64,000 nt of DNA, taken from positions 1,812,001-1,876,000 of the forward strand of contig NC_089046.1 of assembly GCF_034140825.1 (NCBI RefSeq). The letters are read 5' to 3'. Origin of the DNA: Oryza sativa Japonica Group (lineage: Eukaryota; Streptophyta; Magnoliopsida; Poales; Poaceae). Both the position numbers and the translations under genes were made by a program. This document shows positions 59,685 to 64,000 of this stretch, piece by piece. The notes under the pieces were generated by a model. It saw only the letters and a program-made list of their open reading frames with translations, was not told the origin of the DNA and searched no databases. Position 1 is the first letter of the stretch. Every line of letters begins with the position of its first letter.

Positions 59685-60318
59685 CTAGTCTTGACTAGTA
59701 ATATGCCCGTGCTAAACGCTACTGTGCAATTCGATTTATCTTTAAGAACTTTTAAGATTTCACGTTAGCAAAGAAATCCGTGGATTGCAACACAAATATA
59801 TATTAATGAGCTCAAATATATTAGTATATATTATATCACACGGCACACACATGTACACATAGTTGAAATGATAATTTCCTAAAAACAAAATTCCACCATG
59901 TAATTTCTCTAGTTCCTCTAAAAATTCGGCCATTTACTCTAATCTCCTTACAACATAGACGCTAAAACGACAAGGCTAATAGTTAGGATTGACTTCTTAG
60001 TTCAATAACCATACAACGGACAATGTGACATCACACAAGCATATGTATGTACAATCATAATTTTACAATCTCAAACAATCATTCGTGTCTATATGCACGT
60101 TGATAATTCATTGAACATGATATGTCTACACAAATATGTTGCCGGATTCAACAAAATTCCTTGCACGCCATAATTGACAAAGGGACAGAGCCGTCAACTT
60201 GAACTACAGCAGTTAGGAAATTTCTCTGATCCAATGTATATAATATAAACCAGCACATTTACAAATTATCTTGGTAGGGTTACTATGCGAGCCGAGCCGG
60301 CTCGGTATCCAACCCTAG
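59685..60318 (+). mobile_element. Possible small Helitron with palindromic 3' end
   Basis: The right end has a perfect 14-bp palindrome CCGAGCCGGCTCGG, then 11 bases later CTAG (60315-60318) followed by T, the Helitron 3' signature. TCTTGACTAGTAATATGCCC near 59688 is a candidate left end, but the base before TC is G instead of the expected A. No coding sequence. Confidence 0.35.
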
Positions 60319-62900
60319 TTACCATTGTTAGCTTAAACTATTATTTATCAAATAGATCTATCATCGATAGTTTTTTTTTTCTAGCGAACTGAATGCGATT
60401 GATTCTCGTTGCAGTACCTCTCAAACAATTTTGTTTGACAATAATGGAGAGAAATTGGTGCAACTACAACTCCTTTAACTCCCTGCTATTGTATATGAAG
60501 GCCGAAGGCCATCCAAGTTATGTTATCAGGCTTATCAGACTCCCGATGAATATAAAGAAGTTAAAATCACAGCGAATTTTCAGACACAAAACCACCTCAG
60601 AAACGACCATAAAATAATATGGTCAACAACAACCTTGCTCCAATTCAGAACTCGCCAAAATCAAAAGCCTTCAAATGATCTTCAACAATACATTTAATGA
60701 ACACAAGGGATAAAATAACAGATATTAGTATAACTTGTGCCAATGGATAAAATCTGCGCATGATAAATAATGAGTGCCTACATATACAACAAACTAATGA
60801 TGTCACTATAACAGTATCTGTTAGCATTTCCATCACAGCCCATTAATTCGCAAGAACTCTCCATGCTTTACACCAACACAAACATCACTAAATAAAGCTT
60901 TCGAAGAGAACAGGTGTGCGCTAACTGAACCCTAGCATCAAACACAAAACCCTAAAAGAAAAAAGGAAAAAGAATCACCCAGTTTGGCAACTTCATTGCT
61001 GCAGAGAAAATTATTATTTTCAGGTGCCGTTACTTGACACATTTGCTTCTTTTTCTTGCAGATCAACAATTAATTCAAAAGAGTCTTGTGTTTCGGCTGG
61101 GCATTTCGAGTCTTCTTTTAATCTCACGATGAAGTACAGTGAGTAAATTGATACACACTTTGTAAAGATCATTATCAGATTTGTGCAACCTATAATAAAA
61201 AAAAAGCTTTATTTACCATTATGTTACTGCAATATCAAACTCTCAACCTCTTATGCCATACTGAATTGGCATCAATAAATTGACCCAGCAGTGGACATTC
61301 TCAAATTCTCACATTGACATTCAATTATCACATTCAATATTGATTCACAATCTGAATTCACGTCAATTTACAATCTCAATCTCAATCTTAGCTAACTATA
61401 GCTTTTCTTTTCTAGAGCACCATATTTCATCCATCTAATATAATACATACCATATTTACAATTACAATTCACAATTATATCAATACAGGACAAAAATATA
61501 TTACACAATGAAGGGTAAGGGAGAAGATATCGAACCAAAGGCAAGACAATATGGCAGAGGAAGATATCACTATTATTATTCTGCTTATAATCACGCTTCT
61601 TTTGATTGATTGTTGATCAGTGACCAGTTGTGTTAAAAATCAACCTGGAATAGTTTATCACCGTAGAAATGTACAATTATTATTTGTCTATCACAGTATA
61701 AATGTACAATTGTTGTCACACTGCCTTCAAAACAAATCAATCATTACACTACGGTAATATAATAATGGCAATGCCCACTTTTTAACCATGTGCTGCAATG
61801 GGAATGAAATATGTACCTTGCACGGGTGGCTGATGCAATTTCAATACATCGCGCGTGTATCCAGCATTTTAGCCTCCACTTGCATGCACGCTACGATCGC
61901 CTTCCCTCACGCTATCCAGTAAACAACAATTTTTCCACCAAACATGTTTAAATTTATATGGGACAACATATCTGTAGCATGTAGCGTCCAAATTGATCAA
62001 ACGCAGTGGTATAGCTATATTGGATCCTGGAACTGCAACGAAGAACAGAATTGCACTTACCATGGCTTAGGGCGCGTTCCTTGAAGAACAGAAAATTAAA
62101 CTTACCATGGCTTAGGCCGCATTTGGATAGGGATTTTTTTCCAGCACTCAACACAAGATAAGCCATTAATATACAATTAATTAAGTATTAATTATTTGAA
62201 ACTTGAAATAGTTTGTTTGATTATTCAAAAAATTTCTGTATGAGATATTTTTATAAAAAAATACATTTTTTAGTAGTTTAAAAAGTATGCTCACGATAAA
62301 TGAGGGAGTTGCAAAAGCCAAATGCACTCCCCATCTCAGTCTTATTCCAAGAATCCTAGCTAGTATATAATGGTACATTAATTTCTAAATTCTAAAGTAT
62401 TACCTAACCAGAGTTTTTTGAGAGAGATTATTTTGATGTAAACAAACATAACATCCTGTAAACCTGAATAATCAAGGCTCTACAAACTACAAATTGAAAA
62501 AGAAAAAGGAAAAAAAAGTTGAACCGAATCCTGAAATTAAAATCACCTGCCATCATATATTTCATTCAACACAGCTGAACTTTTACATTAATCACTTTCG
62601 ACTATACGTATTTTCTCCATCCTTTCTATTTCTGCTGAAAATAAATGCCCCTTTCCTTTCTATTTGTGCTACCAGGCTGATAGATTCATAAATCTGGGAA
62701 CTCACCTGCAGATGTGAAATGGCTTCCAGATGAGCAGTAAATCCAAGCCAACACTCAATACTTCAGCAGAAATACAACTTCATCTAGTAAAAATCTCACA
62801 TTGTTTTTTTGTGTGAAGTAAAAATCTTGGGTCTGTTCATCAATATGCAGAAGTAAAATTCTTGCTCTGTAGTCAGTATAAAATTATATCTATCCTATAG
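60319..62900. other. AT-rich spacer, no gene recognised
   Basis: Only short unsupported frames. A ~44-bp direct repeat (GAAGAACAGAA...CTTACCATGGCTTAGG) occurs twice at about 62040-62116. Nothing else supported. Confidence 0.5.
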
Positions 62901-63039
62901 TTGAACAAATGGTTTTACTCATTCATCACATCACACATCCAACGGTGTAAAATCATCTGATGAATTTGGATCAACGTCCTAGATGCGCGTGTCCCACCCC
63001 TCCCTCCGCACCCTCTCCCGCACCTCCCTCTCTGCCGCA

Positions 63040-64000
63040 ATCGTCGCGACTCCTCCCCATCGCGCGACCGTGCGCCTCTCTCGAACACCTCCCGCTCCGA
63101 TCTGATCCAGACCGGATCGCTTCCCCTCTTTCCCTCCCTCCTCGATGGCGCCACCGTCGCCGAATCACCTTCGCTGCCCACGGCTGTCGTTGGAGCGAGC
63201 GCCGTCGTCATATCCTCCTCCACCGCCGCCAGCCTCGCGATCTCCTCCGCGGCCGCTGCCGACCGGCACCGCCGCCTGCATCGCCACCCCAAGTGACGCC
63301 ACCATCAAGTCGTCGTTGATCACTCGTCATCCGGTCCCCGTCGCACCTCCTCGCCTCCACGCCGCCAACCCCTACCGACCGTCGCGCCGTGCCACGTGCC
63401 GGCCCACCTCACCCTTGCGTCGCCATCGGTTCCGCCGTTCGTGCCCGCTGGTCTCCATCACGCCGCCATCAAGTCATCGTCGATCACTTGCCGTCTCAGA
63501 CTATCTTACCTCATTAATTATATGTTAGCAGAGACAAGCAAGATAGTCTGAGACGGCAAGTGATCGACGATGACTTGATGGCGGCGTGATGGAGACTGGC
63601 GGGCACGAACGGCGGAACCGATGGCGACGCAAGGGTGAGGCGGGGCGGCACGGCGCGACGGTCGGCAGGGGTTGGCGGCGTGGAGGCGAGGAGGTGCGAC
63701 GGGGACCGGATGACGAGTGATCAACGACGACTTGATGGTGGCGTCACTTGGGGCGGCGATGCAGGCGGCGGTGCCGGTCGGCAGCGGCCGCGGAGGAGAT
63801 CGCGAGGCTGGCGGCGGTGGAGGAGGATATGACGACGGCGCTCGCTCCAACGACAGCCGTGGGCGGCGAAGGTGATTCGGCGACGGTGGCGCCATCGAGG
63901 AGGGAGGGAAAGAGGGGAAGCGGTCTGGTCTGGATCGGATCGGAGCGAGAGGTGTTCGAGAGAGGCGCACGGTCGCGCGATGGGGAGGAGGCGCGACGAT
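63040..64000. repeat. Large inverted repeat (palindrome), arms >=460 bp, cut by window end
   Basis: The left arm (from at least 63040 to about 63500) and right arm (about 63540 to 64000) are reverse complements with only scattered differences, including a ~7-bp indel near 63395. The loop of about 25-40 bp is AT-rich (CTCATTAATTATATGTTAGC). The last bases of the window pair with about 63040, so the palindrome probably extends further. The GC-rich arms give matching Pro/Ser/Arg frames in both arms but no known domain. Confidence 0.85.

Noticed and set aside
60393-60836. Short frames on both strands
   Set aside because: No domain, no splice context and AT-rich composition; no support for a gene.

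Overview
The window looks like nuclear DNA of a grass, most likely rice (Oryza). Genes are intron-rich with GT-AG junctions, CDS 5' ends are GC-rich as in grasses, and the spacers carry Stowaway- and Tourist-type MITEs, CACTA, Mutator-like and Helitron-like pieces, LINE fragments and Ty1/copia or gypsy-type LTRs. I could not search a database. From memory the gene order (Ca2+-ATPase, PEF protein, saccharopine-dehydrogenase-like, CcdA, TAP46, sulfotransferases) recalls the duplicated short-arm ends of rice chromosomes 11/12, but this is unverified.

Layout. 0-34 kb is a gene-rich block: the 3' part of an autoinhibited P2B Ca2+-ATPase (+, 1-2069); a divergent NAC protein (-, 2600-3697); a five-exon penta-EF-hand protein (-, 7098-9777); a 13-exon saccharopine-dehydrogenase-like NAD(P)-fold protein (+, 15282-19700); an 11-exon chloroplast CcdA-type thiol-reducing protein (-, 20501-23590), head-to-head with a two-exon conserved plant protein of unknown function (+, 23990-28315); and a nine-exon TAP46/alpha4 PP2A-associated protein (+, 30210-33994). 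Spacers hold MITEs, a 3.27-kb solo LTR nested in a fold-back element, and LINE fragments.

34.8-56.3 kb is a tandem cluster of five cytosolic sulfotransferase copies, all on the minus strand. Only one (43467-44480) is an intact 337-codon gene. The others are broken: one is split by a young Ty1/copia element (35757-42186), one is a truncated 5' part whose start codon was hit by a CACTA element (48123-49565), one has an N-terminal frameshift (50456-51480), and one has a 363-bp insertion and a stop (54825-56213). Copies share promoter blocks and 3' flanks, so the duplicated unit was larger than the coding region.

56.3-64 kb is gene-poor: a Mutator-like element with long inverted ends, a Stowaway MITE, Helitron-like termini, AT-rich sequence, and at the right edge a nearly 1-kb inverted repeat cut by the window end. 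I see no operon-like system, no CRISPR and no convincing new multi-gene system. The genes are independent housekeeping, signalling and metabolic genes. The least explained items are the uncharacterised protein at 23990-28315, with its duplicated 3' end, and the long palindrome at 63040-64000.
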